The notes under the pieces are model-generated. The model was not told the origin of the DNA and did no database searches. It saw only the letters and a list, made by a program, of their open reading frames with translations. The translations under genes and the position numbers were made by a program. A stretch of 64,000 nt of DNA, taken from the NCBI GenBank assembly GCA_039815145.1, contig JBCBZW010000017.1:1-64000 (forward strand). Reading direction: 5' to 3'. This DNA comes from Pseudomonadota bacterium (GTDB lineage: Bacteria; Pseudomonadota; Gammaproteobacteria; Steroidobacterales; JBCBZW01). Positions 1-8,297 of this stretch are shown here, in pieces (position 1 is the first letter of the stretch; the number at the start of each line of letters is the position of its first letter).

Positions 1-250
1 CGCGCGCAAGATGCTGCGTGAGAGCCTCGTCTCCAGCGCCGAGGTCTTCGGTGCCCGGCCGTTCTTTCTGAGCGAGGAGTTCTCCCTGGTCGATTGCAGC
101 ATCGCGCCCATCCTCTGGCGCCTCAGCCACTACGAAGTGGAGCTGCCGGACGACGCTGCGGAGATCATCGAGAAGTACGCCGAGCGCGTGTTCGCCCGCC
201 CGTCCTTCCGCCGCTCCTTGTCTGAGCACGAGCAGGAAATGCGGATGTGA
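1..250 (+). CDS. sspA: Stringent starvation protein A, C-terminal part (5' truncated by window)
   Basis: Only the last 83 codons are in the window; reading begins at base 2 in frame and the gene starts upstream. SspA is a GST-fold protein that binds RNA polymerase and is induced on starvation. The visible part is the all-helical GST C-terminal domain, with the family segment FSLVDCSIAPILWRL followed by an Arg/Glu-rich end (FARPSFRRSLSEHEQEMRM). Its TGA stop overlaps the GTG start of sspB, the usual sspA-sspB operon. Identification rests on this C-terminal pattern plus the sspB neighbour; the N-terminal domain cannot be checked. Confidence 0.88.
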   Translation, partial: ARKMLRESLVSSAEVFGARPFFLSEEFSLVDCSIAPILWRLSHYEVELPDDAAEIIEKYAERVFARPSFRRSLSEHEQEMRM

Positions 251-684
251 CCGGTTCGTCGGAAGGGGCGCTGACCTCCCGACGGCCCTACCTCTTGCGC
301 GCCATGCGCGAGTGGATGCTCGATAACGGTCTCACGCCACACATCGTGGTGGATGCACGCCTCGGCGGCGTACAGGTTCCCGACGGGTTCGTTCGCGACG
401 GGCGCATCATCCTCAACGTCTCCGACAGCGCGACCGAGGGCCTGTACCTCGGCAACGATCGCGTGGAGTTCTCGGCCCGCTTCTCGGGCACGCCTCGCCA
501 AGTCTCAATTCCCGTCGCCGCGGTGCTGGGCATCTACGCCCGCGAGACCGAGCAGGGCATGGTGTTCAGCGCTGAGCCGGACCTTGCCGGCGAGGGCACG
601 GGTCTACCGGACGACGATCCGCCGGATGGCACGGACCCCGGTAGCGGGGAGCGTCGTGGCAGCCATCTCAAGGTAGTGAAGTAG
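247..684 (+). CDS. sspB: ClpXP protease specificity-enhancing factor SspB
   Basis: SspB is a dimeric adaptor that binds ssrA-tagged proteins and tethers them to ClpX for degradation. The 145-residue product has the SspB fold region at about residues 12-105 (RPYLLRAMREWMLDNGLTP, VPDGFVRDGRIILNVS, then VSIPVAAVLGIYARE). An acidic, low-complexity linker follows (about 110-135, rich in D, P and G). The extreme C-terminal SHLKVVK matches the conserved ClpX-binding tail of the family. Translation begins at GTG, which overlaps the sspA stop (GTGA), so the two are probably translationally coupled. The gene converges with yraN. Confidence 0.93.
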   Translation: MTGSSEGALTSRRPYLLRAMREWMLDNGLTPHIVVDARLGGVQVPDGFVRDGRIILNVSDSATEGLYLGNDRVEFSARFSGTPRQVSIPVAAVLGIYARETEQGMVFSAEPDLAGEGTGLPDDDPPDGTDPGSGERRGSHLKVVK

Positions 685-697
685 GGACGGAACACCA

Positions 698-1078
698 TCA
701 CCAGGTGTTTGCCCGAAAGGCGTCGCGCAGCCAAGTCACCTGCGGGCGCTCCAAGTTCCCCGACAAGCCGATCACGTCGAAGCGAACACTCTCGAACGAG
801 AGCATCGGATGCCGTGCGAGGTAGTGCTCGGCGGTGAGCACCAGCTTGCGCTGCTTGCGCGCATCGACGGTGGCTTCGGGCGTTGTGAGGTGCTGCCGCG
901 CGCGGTAGCGCACTTCGATGAAGGCGACGGTTTGCTCGCCCTCGCACATGATCAGATCGATCTCTCCACCGCGCCAACGGTAGTTGCGGGCCAGCGTGCG
1001 CAGGCCGCGTCGTTCGAGGTATTGCTCCGCCCAGGCTTCGCCGAGCGCGCCCACCTCGGTGGTGGTGTCGCGCCCCAC
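698..1078 (-). CDS. yraN: UPF0102 family protein YraN (endonuclease-like fold)
   Basis: A 126-residue member of the UPF0102/YraN family, whose fold resembles Holliday-junction and restriction endonucleases; the biological role is not established. The family signature is present: GALGEAWAEQYLERRG near the N-terminus, then RWRGGEIDLIM and VAFIEVRYRAR. These supply the E-x-D and E-x-(K/R) acidic and basic residues of a PD-(D/E)xK-like site, here with Arg where many nucleases have Lys. It lies 21 bp downstream of lpoA on the same strand, the lpoA-yraN order seen in E. coli, and is probably cotranscribed with it. Confidence 0.88.
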   Translation of the reverse strand: MGRDTTTEVGALGEAWAEQYLERRGLRTLARNYRWRGGEIDLIMCEGEQTVAFIEVRYRARQHLTTPEATVDARKQRKLVLTAEHYLARHPMLSFESVRFDVIGLSGNLERPQVTWLRDAFRANTW

Positions 1079-1099
1079 GTCCGCCGGCCGTGCGAGCGC

Positions 1100-3124
1100 C
1101 TAGCGGTCGTAGACGGCCGACAGGGGAGCTGGGCCCAGCCCGGTGGGTGCCACCACTTCGACGAGTTCGTCGTCTTGCAGCTGCAGGATAGCGAGCTCGC
1201 GGGCGATACGTCCGTCCGGGTCGGCGCGCAGGTTGCCGGTGAGGCCCTCGAGCAGCACTTCGTTGCCGATCACGCCGCTCCAAATCGCCGGGATCAGGCC
1301 GAAGGCGTCGACACCGAAGGCGTACAGGCGAGCGCGACTCACGCCGTCCGGTGCGTACCGTTCCAAGGCGTCCCAGCGTGGGTCGTCGGCGTGCTTGGCC
1401 GAGGCGAGCCAGGGGATGTCGGCGAAGTAGACCTCGTTGAGCTCCTGGTTCTCCTCCGGGTCTGGATTGAGGGCGGCGGAGGTCATGTACACGGGCAGGT
1501 CTGCCGCGTAGTGAAAGCGCAGCTGGGGGCGGATGAGCTTGGCCTTGGAGGCCGACGCCGCCACGAACAGCGCATCGACGTCGTCGCGCCGGCGCGGTTC
1601 GAACTCCACCCGCTCGCCGAGGATTTTCCTTAGGTCATCGTAGCGGCGCTCGCTACTGTCCAGGCGCAGGGCGCGGCGGATGGGGGCGGAGAAGTCCACC
1701 GCCGAATTGGGGTAGTAGCCGTAGTCGACGAGCGCCGGTGCGCCAGGCATGAACGTGGCGGTTCCGATCGCGCCCTGCGGATCCTCGAAGACGGCCTGAG
1801 GTGCGGTACTTGGGGATTCTACTGGCGCGTCCAGTGGCGCCACGGTGAGCGCAGCGCGCACGCTCGCCAGCAGGCGCTCGCCCCAGGTGCTGTTGGGGAT
1901 CAGGGCGATGAGGTTGCGGTGGCCCTCCCGCGTCGCGCGGAGGGCGGCTTGGCGCGCCTCGTCTTCGGGCGCCAAGGCGTAGCGGTAGAAGTCGCTGCCC
2001 GGCAGCATCGTGAGTTCGCCAGGGTCGTTCAGGGTGATCGTGGGAACGCGCCGTTGCACCTGGCTGAGCGCCAGGACTTCGTCCTTGCGCAGGGGGCCGA
2101 CGACGAACTCGGCGCCCTCCGCGAGTGCGCGAGAATAGGCTTCCACGGCACCGGCCGCGGTCGTGTCGTAGACGGACACCTGAACCGCTTGGGCTCGCTC
2201 ATCACCTTCCAGCACCGCGCCGATGAAGCCGTCGCGGATCGCCTGCGCCGGGCGGGCGAGGTTGCCGGACAAGGGCAGTAGCAGGGCGACGCGCTCCGGG
2301 AACGCCGTGGCGGAGCGGTATTGGGCGAGCAGGGAAGGCACGATCTGGGCGTTCGCCGGATGCCCCGGGAAACGACTGCGCCACTCGATGACATCTCCAC
2401 GCAGGCGGCCTGGGCTCGTGTCCAGGCGCTCGGCGAGGCGGGCGAGGGCCAACCAGCCGTCCACCACGGGATCGCCACTGCTGGCGTTAGGTAGCGGGCC
2501 ATCGCTCTCGACCAGGGAGCGCCACAGCAGGCGGTGGTTGTCGAGGATCTGCGTGTCCGAGGTCAACCAAAGCTCGCGTTCGGTAAGTGCGCCCACCGCT
2601 GCCTGCGCGTTGCCGATGGAGAACTGCGCCCGCGCCGTCTGCTCCAGGATCAGCGGAGTGAGCGCCTGCGGGTAGGGGCGAGCGATTCCGTCCAACCACT
2701 GCAGTGCGATGGCGTACTGGCGTTGGGTGAGGGCGTTCGATGCGCCGATGAGGCGCGTGGCGGGGTCGCCTACGTCGGTCAGGGCACTCTCGCGTTGGCC
2801 CGCGAGGCCGACCGCGCGTGCGGTGTTGCCCGCGAAGATCCACTCCCTGGCCGCATCGAGCAGCAGGGCGTCGCGTAACTCGCCGCCGGTGCCGGTGAGG
2901 GCGGCTTCCAGGGTCTGGGCGGCCGCCGCGTGGTTGCCATCGGCAGCCAAGGCGAGGGCTCGCTGGCGCGCGTCGGCGATGTTGGCCCCACCACCCGTGC
3001 TCTGGCAGCCCGCGAGCAGCACCAAAGCGACGAGCGCGGTTGCCCACACCAACGCTCGCCAGGCGCCTGCGCAGGCGGTTGACGGGGCCGAGTTGACGGC
3101 CGGACAGAGTGTTGCGTTGCTCAT
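1100..3124 (-). CDS. lpoA: Penicillin-binding protein activator LpoA, outer-membrane lipoprotein
   Basis: LpoA is an outer-membrane lipoprotein that reaches through the murein to activate the bifunctional synthase PBP1A. I chose the ATG at 3124 (674 aa). It gives a signal peptide with a hydrophobic core and lipobox LLAGC, lipidated Cys about residue 40. A longer open frame to 3220 would bury the signal peptide. The N-terminal half is helical with TPR-like repeats. From about residue 270 (FPERVALLLPLSGNLARPAQ) there is a periplasmic-binding-protein-like domain, with VGPLRKDEVLALSQ and SASKAKLIRPQLRFHYAADLPVY typical of LpoA/YraM. It is divergent from rsmI and followed by yraN. The n-region of the signal is unusually long (about 21 residues). 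Confidence 0.9.
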   Translation of the reverse strand: MSNATLCPAVNSAPSTACAGAWRALVWATALVALVLLAGCQSTGGGANIADARQRALALAADGNHAAAAQTLEAALTGTGGELRDALLLDAAREWIFAGNTARAVGLAGQRESALTDVGDPATRLIGASNALTQRQYAIALQWLDGIARPYPQALTPLILEQTARAQFSIGNAQAAVGALTERELWLTSDTQILDNHRLLWRSLVESDGPLPNASSGDPVVDGWLALARLAERLDTSPGRLRGDVIEWRSRFPGHPANAQIVPSLLAQYRSATAFPERVALLLPLSGNLARPAQAIRDGFIGAVLEGDERAQAVQVSVYDTTAAGAVEAYSRALAEGAEFVVGPLRKDEVLALSQVQRRVPTITLNDPGELTMLPGSDFYRYALAPEDEARQAALRATREGHRNLIALIPNSTWGERLLASVRAALTVAPLDAPVESPSTAPQAVFEDPQGAIGTATFMPGAPALVDYGYYPNSAVDFSAPIRRALRLDSSERRYDDLRKILGERVEFEPRRRDDVDALFVAASASKAKLIRPQLRFHYAADLPVYMTSAALNPDPEENQELNEVYFADIPWLASAKHADDPRWDALERYAPDGVSRARLYAFGVDAFGLIPAIWSGVIGNEVLLEGLTGNLRADPDGRIARELAILQLQDDELVEVVAPTGLGPAPLSAVYDR

Positions 3125-3249
3125 GGGAGCGAGGTTGAAGGCTGCGCTCCGTGCATGCAACCGACGTTCCGGCGCAACGGCCCCAGATACGCGACTTGCA
3201 ATGACCTGCGGCATTGGCAACAGGACGACGCGCCTGCGACAGTAGGTGG

Positions 3250-4158
3250 ATGACGGATTACAGCCAAGCGGAGAGAAACGGCGGCGGCGTGCTCCATGTG
3301 ATCGCCACGCCCATCGGCAACCTGGAGGACTTCGCCCCGCGCGCTCGCGAACTTCTCGCTGCAGCGGACTTCGTCGCCGCCGAAGACACGCGCCACAGCG
3401 GGCGACTGCTCAAGCGCTTTGGCATCGCAACCCCGCTCGTGTCCCTGCACGAGCACAACGAGGCCCAGCGCGCGCCGCAGCTGGTGGCGCGCTTGCAGGA
3501 GGGTGAGCGGGGCGCGCTGGTGAGCGATGCGGGTACCCCGCTTGTCTCCGATCCGGGATACCGGCTCCTGCGCCTGGCACGCGAGGCGGGTATCAGCGTC
3601 TCTCCCGTCCCGGGGCCCTGTGCAGCGATTGCGGCAATGAGCGTCGCTGGGCTACCGAGCGATCGCTTTACCTTCGAGGGGTTTTTGCCACCCAAGCAGG
3701 CCGCACGACGGCGCCGTCTGGAGGCGTTGGCGGAGGAACCGCGTGCGATGCTCTTTTACGAGTCGCCGCGTCGCGTAGCGGCCACCCTGGAGGACATGGT
3801 GGCCGTGCTCGGTGCCGGACGGGAGGCCACCTGTGCCCGCGAGCTGACCAAGCTGCACGAGACGGTGGCCCACGGCACGCTGGCGGCGCTTCACGCCCAG
3901 GCCGTGGCAGACGAGCGCTGGCGTCTCGGCGAATTTGTGCTCGTGGTGGCAGGCGCGCCCGCCGCCGCGGCGGACGATGGGGCAGGGCACGAGGCCCGGC
4001 GCGTGCTCAGCTTGCTCCTCGATGACGGCATCTCGCCAAAACAGTCGGCGGCCCTGGCCGCCAAGATCACCCGGGGCTCTCGCAATAGCCTCTACCGCCT
4101 CGCGCTCGAACTGCATCAGGGGGATCGGGACGGCGACGAGCCGCCCGTTGCGCCATAA
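3250..4158 (+). CDS. rsmI: 16S rRNA (cytidine-1402-2'-O)-methyltransferase RsmI
   Basis: RsmI uses S-adenosylmethionine to 2'-O-methylate C1402 in the 16S rRNA P site. The tetrapyrrole-methylase fold is plain: LHVIATPIGNLEDFAPRA, then ADFVAAEDTRHSGRLL, VSDAGTPLVSDPGYRLLR, VPGPCAAIAAMSVAGLPSDRF, and FYESPRRVAATL. The C-terminal segment (DGISPKQSAALAAKITRGSR) is the family's terminal helical part. The ATG at 3250 leaves 13 residues before the first strand, similar to E. coli RsmI; upstream in-frame TTG codons are less likely. It is divergent from lpoA with a 125-bp gap and is followed 9 bp later by the RNase P RNA. Confidence 0.94.
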   Translation: MTDYSQAERNGGGVLHVIATPIGNLEDFAPRARELLAAADFVAAEDTRHSGRLLKRFGIATPLVSLHEHNEAQRAPQLVARLQEGERGALVSDAGTPLVSDPGYRLLRLAREAGISVSPVPGPCAAIAAMSVAGLPSDRFTFEGFLPPKQAARRRRLEALAEEPRAMLFYESPRRVAATLEDMVAVLGAGREATCARELTKLHETVAHGTLAALHAQAVADERWRLGEFVLVVAGAPAAAADDGAGHEARRVLSLLLDDGISPKQSAALAAKITRGSRNSLYRLALELHQGDRDGDEPPVAP

Positions 4159-4167
4159 TTACCCCGG

Positions 4168-4528
4168 GAGTCGGCCAGGCAGTCGCTGTCCGCTTCGGCG
4201 GATGGAGGAAAGTCCGGGCTCCGCAGGGCAGGGTGCCAGGTAACGCCTGGGGGGCGCGAGCCCACGGAAAGTGCCACAGAAAAGATACCGCCACGGGCCT
4301 TTCGGCCCGCGGTAAGGGTGAAATGGTGCGGTAAGAGCGCACCGCGCGGGTGGCAACACGCGTGGCAAGGTAAACCCCACCCGGAGCAAGACCATGTAGG
4401 GGAGCGTGCCGAGCGATCGGCGGCGTGCGGCCCGCACGTGACTCCCGGGTAGGTCGCTCGAGGCTGGCGGTGACGTCAGCCCAAGATGAATGACTGTCCC
4501 CGACAGAACCCGGCTTATCGGCCGACTC
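4168..4528 (+). ncRNA. rnpB: RNase P RNA (bacterial class A)
   Basis: About 361 nt, the catalytic RNA that trims tRNA 5' ends. The termini pair (GAGTCGGCC at the 5' end with GGCCGACTC at the 3' end, helix P1). The universally conserved blocks are present: GGAGGAAAGTCCGGGCTC near 4203-4221, ACAGAAAAGATACCGCC near 4275-4292, GGTAAGGGTGAAATGGTGCG near 4312-4333, GTAAACCCC near 4371, and the 3' ACAGAACCCGGCTTA near 4503. It lies between rsmI and mraZ, a location familiar from other Gammaproteobacteria. I see no U-rich terminator directly after it. Confidence 0.96.
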
Positions 4529-4673
4529 CCCCTCCTACCACTCATCGCTTTGCGCAACGGTCGTCGCCATTCGTCGGGCAACAGCTGCTCACGTGGTTTC
4601 GAAGCTACCGCGCGCAACTGCCTGATTTAGTGTTGCGTTAACCCCTGAATCACTCTCCGATAGTGACGATAAG

Positions 4674-4691
4674 TCCCTGTCCTGACAGGGA
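4674..4691. promoter_or_regulatory. 18-bp inverted repeat upstream of the mra promoter
   Basis: TCCCTGTC-CT-GACAGGGA is a perfect 8+8 bp inverted repeat with a 2-bp centre. It lies 16 bp upstream of the -35 box of the mra promoter. The two-base centre suits a dimeric protein site better than a hairpin, and no T-run follows on the plus strand. It could instead be the remnant of an rnpB terminator. The function is unknown; only the symmetry is seen. Confidence 0.45.
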
Positions 4692-4707
4692 TATTCCGCC
4701 CTCTTTC

Positions 4708-4736
4708 TTGACACCTCGCAGGGTGGGCCACATAGT
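4708..4736 (+). promoter_or_regulatory. Sigma-70-type promoter of the mra/dcw cluster
   Basis: A perfect -35 hexamer TTGACA (4708-4713) is followed by a 17-bp spacer and CATAGT (4731-4736) as the -10. Transcription should start near 4743, giving a leader of roughly 50 nt before the mraZ TTG start. It is the only strong promoter I see before the 17-kb run of overlapping genes. It carries MraZ-type boxes in and just after it. Confidence 0.75.
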
Positions 4737-4768
4737 GCGCGCGTGGAGATTTGTGGGCTGAAGTGGGC
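4724..4768 (+). promoter_or_regulatory. MraZ operator: phased TGGGN boxes
   Basis: TGGGC occurs at 4724, 4754 and 4764, and TGGAG at 4744. All are in the same 10-bp register (5-bp box plus 5-bp spacer); the 4734 position is degenerate. E. coli MraZ is known to bind TGGGN direct repeats with 5-nt spacers just downstream of the mra start site. Here three boxes lie in the leader and one lies in the promoter spacer, which predicts autorepression of the operon by MraZ. Confidence 0.75.
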
Positions 4769-4791
4769 TGAATGCCCCAACGTGAGGCAGA

Positions 4792-5244
4792 TTGTTCAGG
4801 GGATCCAACCGACTGACCCTCGATGCGAAGGGGCGGATCGCGGTGCCGTCGAAGTACCGCGAGCGTCTTCATGAGCAGTGCGAGGGGCAGTTGGTGCTCA
4901 CCGTGGATCGCGACAACTGCCTGCTGATGTACCCCATGCCCACCTGGGAAGTGATCGAGCAGCGCCTGGCCTCGCTGCCGAGCCTGGACCGCCAGGCCCG
5001 GCGCCTGCAGCGCTTGATGATCGGTCACGCGACGGAGATGGAATTGGACGGTCACGGCCGGATACGCCTGCCGGCGGAGCTGCGCGAGTTCGCGGGCCTC
5101 GACCGGGCGGTGATGCTGATCGGCCAGGGCAACAAGTTCGAGCTGTGGGACGCCGATCGGTGGGTCGACCGGCGCGAGAGCTGGCTGGATGAAGAGCGCG
5201 AGCAGGCGGCGATGCCCGCCGAGCTCAGCACGCTGTCTTTCTGA
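4792..5244 (+). CDS. mraZ: Transcriptional regulator MraZ
   Basis: A 150-residue protein with two SpoVT/AbrB-like swapped-hairpin domains that forms rings and represses its own operon. Domain 1 starts FRGSNRLTLDAKGRIAVPSK. Domain 2 carries EMELDGHGRIRLPAELREFA and the GQGNKFELWD end motif. Both DxxGRI/xxP signatures are intact. Translation starts at TTG (TTG TTC AGG GGA), preceded by GTGAGG at about 4781-4786; no ATG fits the conserved N-terminus. The weak start codon may keep the level low. It is the first gene of the dcw cluster, 5 bp before rsmH. Confidence 0.95.
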   Translation: MFRGSNRLTLDAKGRIAVPSKYRERLHEQCEGQLVLTVDRDNCLLMYPMPTWEVIEQRLASLPSLDRQARRLQRLMIGHATEMELDGHGRIRLPAELREFAGLDRAVMLIGQGNKFELWDADRWVDRRESWLDEEREQAAMPAELSTLSF

Positions 5245-5249
5245 CGGCG

Positions 5250-6218
5250 ATGGCGCAGGCCTACGGCGCTCATCGACCGGTGCTCCTCGAGCCGGCGTGC
5301 GCTGCCGTGCTGCGAGCCACAGCAGGCGTGGACGGTGTGTATCTGGATGGGACCTTCGGGCGGGGCGGGCACGCGGGCGAGCTGCTGGCGCGCCTCTCGC
5401 CGAAGGGTAGGTTGATCGCCCTCGATCGCGACGAGCAGGCGATCGCGGCAGGCAGGGAGCGCTACGGGAACGATGAGCGGCTGACGCTGGTGCACGCCAG
5501 CTTCAGTCAGATGACGCAGGTGGTGAACGATGTGGGCTACGCGCAAGTGGACGGAGTGCTGATGGATCTGGGGGTGTCCTCGCCGCAGCTCGACCAGGCC
5601 GCTCGCGGGTTCAGCTTCATGCACGACGGCCCCCTCGACATGCGCATGGACACGAGTCGCGGGGCGACCGCCGCGCAGTGGCTCGCCGAGTGCTCGGAGC
5701 AGGACCTGGCGCGGGTGTTGCGCGACTACGGCGAGGAGCCGCAAGCGCGGCGTCTGGCGCGCACCCTGTGCGAGGCCCGCGAACGGGCACCGATCGAGAC
5801 CACCGCGCAGCTCGCGGCGCTGATCTCGGCCACCCTCGGTCGCCGCGATCCGAAGCGTCACCCGGCCACGCGCGCCTTCCAGGCCCTGCGCATCCAGGTG
5901 AACGGGGAGCTCGACCAGCTTCGCAGTGCCCTCGATCAACTCGAGGCACTGCTGGGCGACGGTGCGGTGATGGCGGTCATCAGCTTCCATTCCCTCGAAG
6001 ATCGCATGGTCAAACAGTTTATTCGCGATTCCTCGCGGGTGGACCCGAAGCTGGCGCGCCTGCCGCTCGTGCCCGAGCACGCGCAGCCGCGCTTTGAGCG
6101 ACTCGGTGCAGCGGTACGTGCCGATGCCGCCGAGGTGGCGGGGAATCCCCGCGCGCGCAGCGCGGTGCTGCGTTGTGCGCGACGCCTGCCGCGGCGCCAG
6201 GAGGGTCTGTCCTCATGA
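5250..6218 (+). CDS. rsmH: 16S rRNA (cytosine-1402-N4)-methyltransferase RsmH
   Basis: RsmH (MraW) N4-methylates C1402 of 16S rRNA, the same base targeted by RsmI in this window. At 322 aa it has the family length. Visible motifs are HRPVLLEPACAAVL, the SAM-binding DGTFGRGGHAGELL, LIALDRDEQAI, VDGVLMDLGVSSPQLDQAARGF, MRMDTSRGATAAQWL, and the C-terminal VISFHSLEDRMVKQFIR. The ATG is 5 bp after the mraZ stop, and the TGA overlaps the ftsL start (ATGA). Confidence 0.97.
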   Translation: MAQAYGAHRPVLLEPACAAVLRATAGVDGVYLDGTFGRGGHAGELLARLSPKGRLIALDRDEQAIAAGRERYGNDERLTLVHASFSQMTQVVNDVGYAQVDGVLMDLGVSSPQLDQAARGFSFMHDGPLDMRMDTSRGATAAQWLAECSEQDLARVLRDYGEEPQARRLARTLCEARERAPIETTAQLAALISATLGRRDPKRHPATRAFQALRIQVNGELDQLRSALDQLEALLGDGAVMAVISFHSLEDRMVKQFIRDSSRVDPKLARLPLVPEHAQPRFERLGAAVRADAAEVAGNPRARSAVLRCARRLPRRQEGLSS

Positions 6219-6556
6219 GTGATCGGGGCAAGGGCAAGGACGTCGCGGCGCCGCGCCTAAGCGTGCCGCTGGCGGGGCAGCGCTTGTGGCGTATCGCTAT
6301 GGCCGTCGCCTGGGCGGCCGTTCTGGCGTCCGCCTTCGCCATGGTCTGGGCCCGTCACGAGGCGCGCCAGCAGTTTCAGGAGTTGCAGGCGCTGAAGCAC
6401 GACCGCGACGAATTGAACATCGAGTGGAACCAGCTGCGCCTGGAGCTCGGCGCCCTGGCGGCGCACTGGCGCGTGGAGCGCCTGGCGCGCGAACAATTGT
6501 CGATGCGCGAGCCTGAGGCGGACGAGATGCGCTGGGTGGATCAGGATGAAGACTAG
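6215..6556 (+). CDS. ftsL: Cell division protein FtsL
   Basis: A small bitopic membrane protein (113 aa) of the FtsQLB divisome complex that helps activate FtsWI. A basic cytoplasmic tail is followed by one transmembrane helix (about residues 28-46, IAMAVAWAAVLASAFAMVWA). Then comes a periplasmic leucine-zipper-like coiled coil (QFQELQALKHDRDELNIEW) and the RVERLAREQLSMREP motif near the end. The ATG at 6215 overlaps the rsmH stop and gives the expected topology; an in-frame upstream start would overlap rsmH further. The 3' end overlaps ftsI by 11 bp. Confidence 0.92.
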   Translation: MSDRGKGKDVAAPRLSVPLAGQRLWRIAMAVAWAAVLASAFAMVWARHEARQQFQELQALKHDRDELNIEWNQLRLELGALAAHWRVERLAREQLSMREPEADEMRWVDQDED

Positions 6557-8297
6557 TAAGAAACAGGAGAGGCTGCGCCGTGAGCGAGCGAATGTACGCG
6601 TTCGCTGGCTGATGGGATTGTTCGTCGCTTCGCTTGTCGGCTTGCTGGGGCGTGCCGTTCAGCTGCAGCTGTTGGATCGCGACTTCCTGGTCAATCAGGG
6701 CGAGGTGCGCCACGTGCGCACGGAGACGCTGTCCGCGCATCGTGGTGCCGTCACCGACCGCAACGGTGAGTTGCTCGCCATGAGCACTCCCGTGGACTCG
6801 ATCTGGGTCGACCCTTCCACGCTCAAGGGTCATCCCGAGGCGATCGTCGAGGTGGCCGAGAAGCTGCAAATGGACCCCGAGCGGCTCCTGCGCCAGGTTT
6901 CGCGCAACGCCCAGCGCCAGTTCCTGTGGGTGCGGCGTCACCAATCGCCCTCCGAGGCGGCGGTGGTGCTTGGGGTCGACGCGCCGGGGCTGCACTCACG
7001 GCGAGAGTATCGACGCTTCTATCCGGCGGGTGAGGTCACCAGCCACATGCTCGGCTTCACCAACCTCGACGACGAGGGGCTGGAGGGCCTGGAGCTTGCC
7101 TTCGATCACTGGCTCGCCGGCGCGCCGGGCGAGAAGCGCGTGCTGCGCGACAGCCATGGGCGCAGCGTCGAAGACGTGGAGAGCGTGGCACCCGCGCAGC
7201 CCGGGCGCACCTTGGTGACGAGCTTGGATCTACGCCTGCAGTACGTGGCCTATCGGGCGCTCAAGGCGGCGGTGTTGGAGCATCGCGCGGCCTCCGGGTC
7301 CGTGGTCATCCTCGACGTGGCCAGCGGCGAGGTGCTCGCGATGGTCAATCAGCCGAGCTACAACCCGAACGCGCGCAAGAAGTCGCCGGGAGCCTCCTAC
7401 CGTAACCGTGCGGTGACGGACATCTTCGAGCCCGGTTCGGTCTACAAGACCATGATCATGGCCGCGGCGCTCGAGGGCGGGCGCTGGGGGCCTGACTCGA
7501 TCGTCGATACCTCACCCGGCCAGCTCGAAGTGGGCGGCAAGGTCATCAAGGACAGCCGCAACCTCGGGCCGATCTCGGCCACCACGGTGCTCGTGCGTTC
7601 GAGCAACGTCGGCATCGTGCGCATCGCCCAATCGCTGGAGAAGCACGAGCTGTGGCGAGTGCTGAACCGCCTCGGCTTCGGCGAACTGACGCTCAGCGGC
7701 TTTCCCGGTGAGTCTGCCGGCCTGCTGCGCGATCACCGCAACTGGCGCGACCTGGAACAGGCCACCTTGAGCTACGGCTACGGCTTGTCCGTGACGCCCC
7801 TGCAGTTGGCGCGTGCCTACGCGGTGATCGGCAACAACGGGGTGATGACGCCCATCAGTCTCCTGCGCCAGGACACGCCGCCGGAGGGGCAGCAGGTGCT
7901 CTCGCCCGCCACCGCGCAGGCGCTGCTCGGCATGTTGGAGGAGGTGGTCCAGCCGACGGGCACCGGTTGGCGCGCAGCGGTGCCCGGCTACCGGATTGCC
8001 GGCAAGACGGGCACCGCGCGCAAGACCGCCACGGGCGGTTACGCCACCGATCGATACGTCTCCGTCTTCGCTGGCGTCGCGCCCGTGTCCGCGCCCCAGT
8101 TGGCGGTGGTGGTGATGGTGGACGATCCGCGCGCCGGTCAGTACTACGGCGGCGAGGTGGCGGCGCCGGTCTTCTCCGAGATCGTCTCCGATGCGATGCG
8201 CTTGCTCGCGGTGACGCCGGACGATCCCACGATGATGGCGCGCGCCGCGACCCGCCCGGACACGGCTGGCGAGCAACGTGTCGAGGTGGTGCCGTGA
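6546..8297 (+). CDS. ftsI: Peptidoglycan D,D-transpeptidase FtsI (PBP3)
   Basis: The septal class B penicillin-binding protein, 583 aa, which cross-links new murein made by FtsW. A short basic tail and one transmembrane segment (about residues 19-37) precede the dimerisation/pedestal domain (HRGAVTDRNGELLAMSTPVDS). The transpeptidase domain has all three active-site motifs: SxxK with Ser298 and Lys301 (GSVYK), SxN at 352-354 (SSN), and KTG at 487-489. The start lies inside ftsL (11-bp overlap), and the stop overlaps the murE GTG start (GTGA). Confidence 0.97.
   Translation: MKTSKKQERLRRERANVRVRWLMGLFVASLVGLLGRAVQLQLLDRDFLVNQGEVRHVRTETLSAHRGAVTDRNGELLAMSTPVDSIWVDPSTLKGHPEAIVEVAEKLQMDPERLLRQVSRNAQRQFLWVRRHQSPSEAAVVLGVDAPGLHSRREYRRFYPAGEVTSHMLGFTNLDDEGLEGLELAFDHWLAGAPGEKRVLRDSHGRSVEDVESVAPAQPGRTLVTSLDLRLQYVAYRALKAAVLEHRAASGSVVILDVASGEVLAMVNQPSYNPNARKKSPGASYRNRAVTDIFEPGSVYKTMIMAAALEGGRWGPDSIVDTSPGQLEVGGKVIKDSRNLGPISATTVLVRSSNVGIVRIAQSLEKHELWRVLNRLGFGELTLSGFPGESAGLLRDHRNWRDLEQATLSYGYGLSVTPLQLARAYAVIGNNGVMTPISLLRQDTPPEGQQVLSPATAQALLGMLEEVVQPTGTGWRAAVPGYRIAGKTGTARKTATGGYATDRYVSVFAGVAPVSAPQLAVVVMVDDPRAGQYYGGEVAAPVFSEIVSDAMRLLAVTPDDPTMMARAATRPDTAGEQRVEVVP

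Noticed and set aside
4529-4680. Additional gene or intrinsic terminator after rnpB
   Set aside because: No ORF with a ribosome site and no GC stem followed by a T-run is seen; only the palindrome at 4674-4691 stands out.
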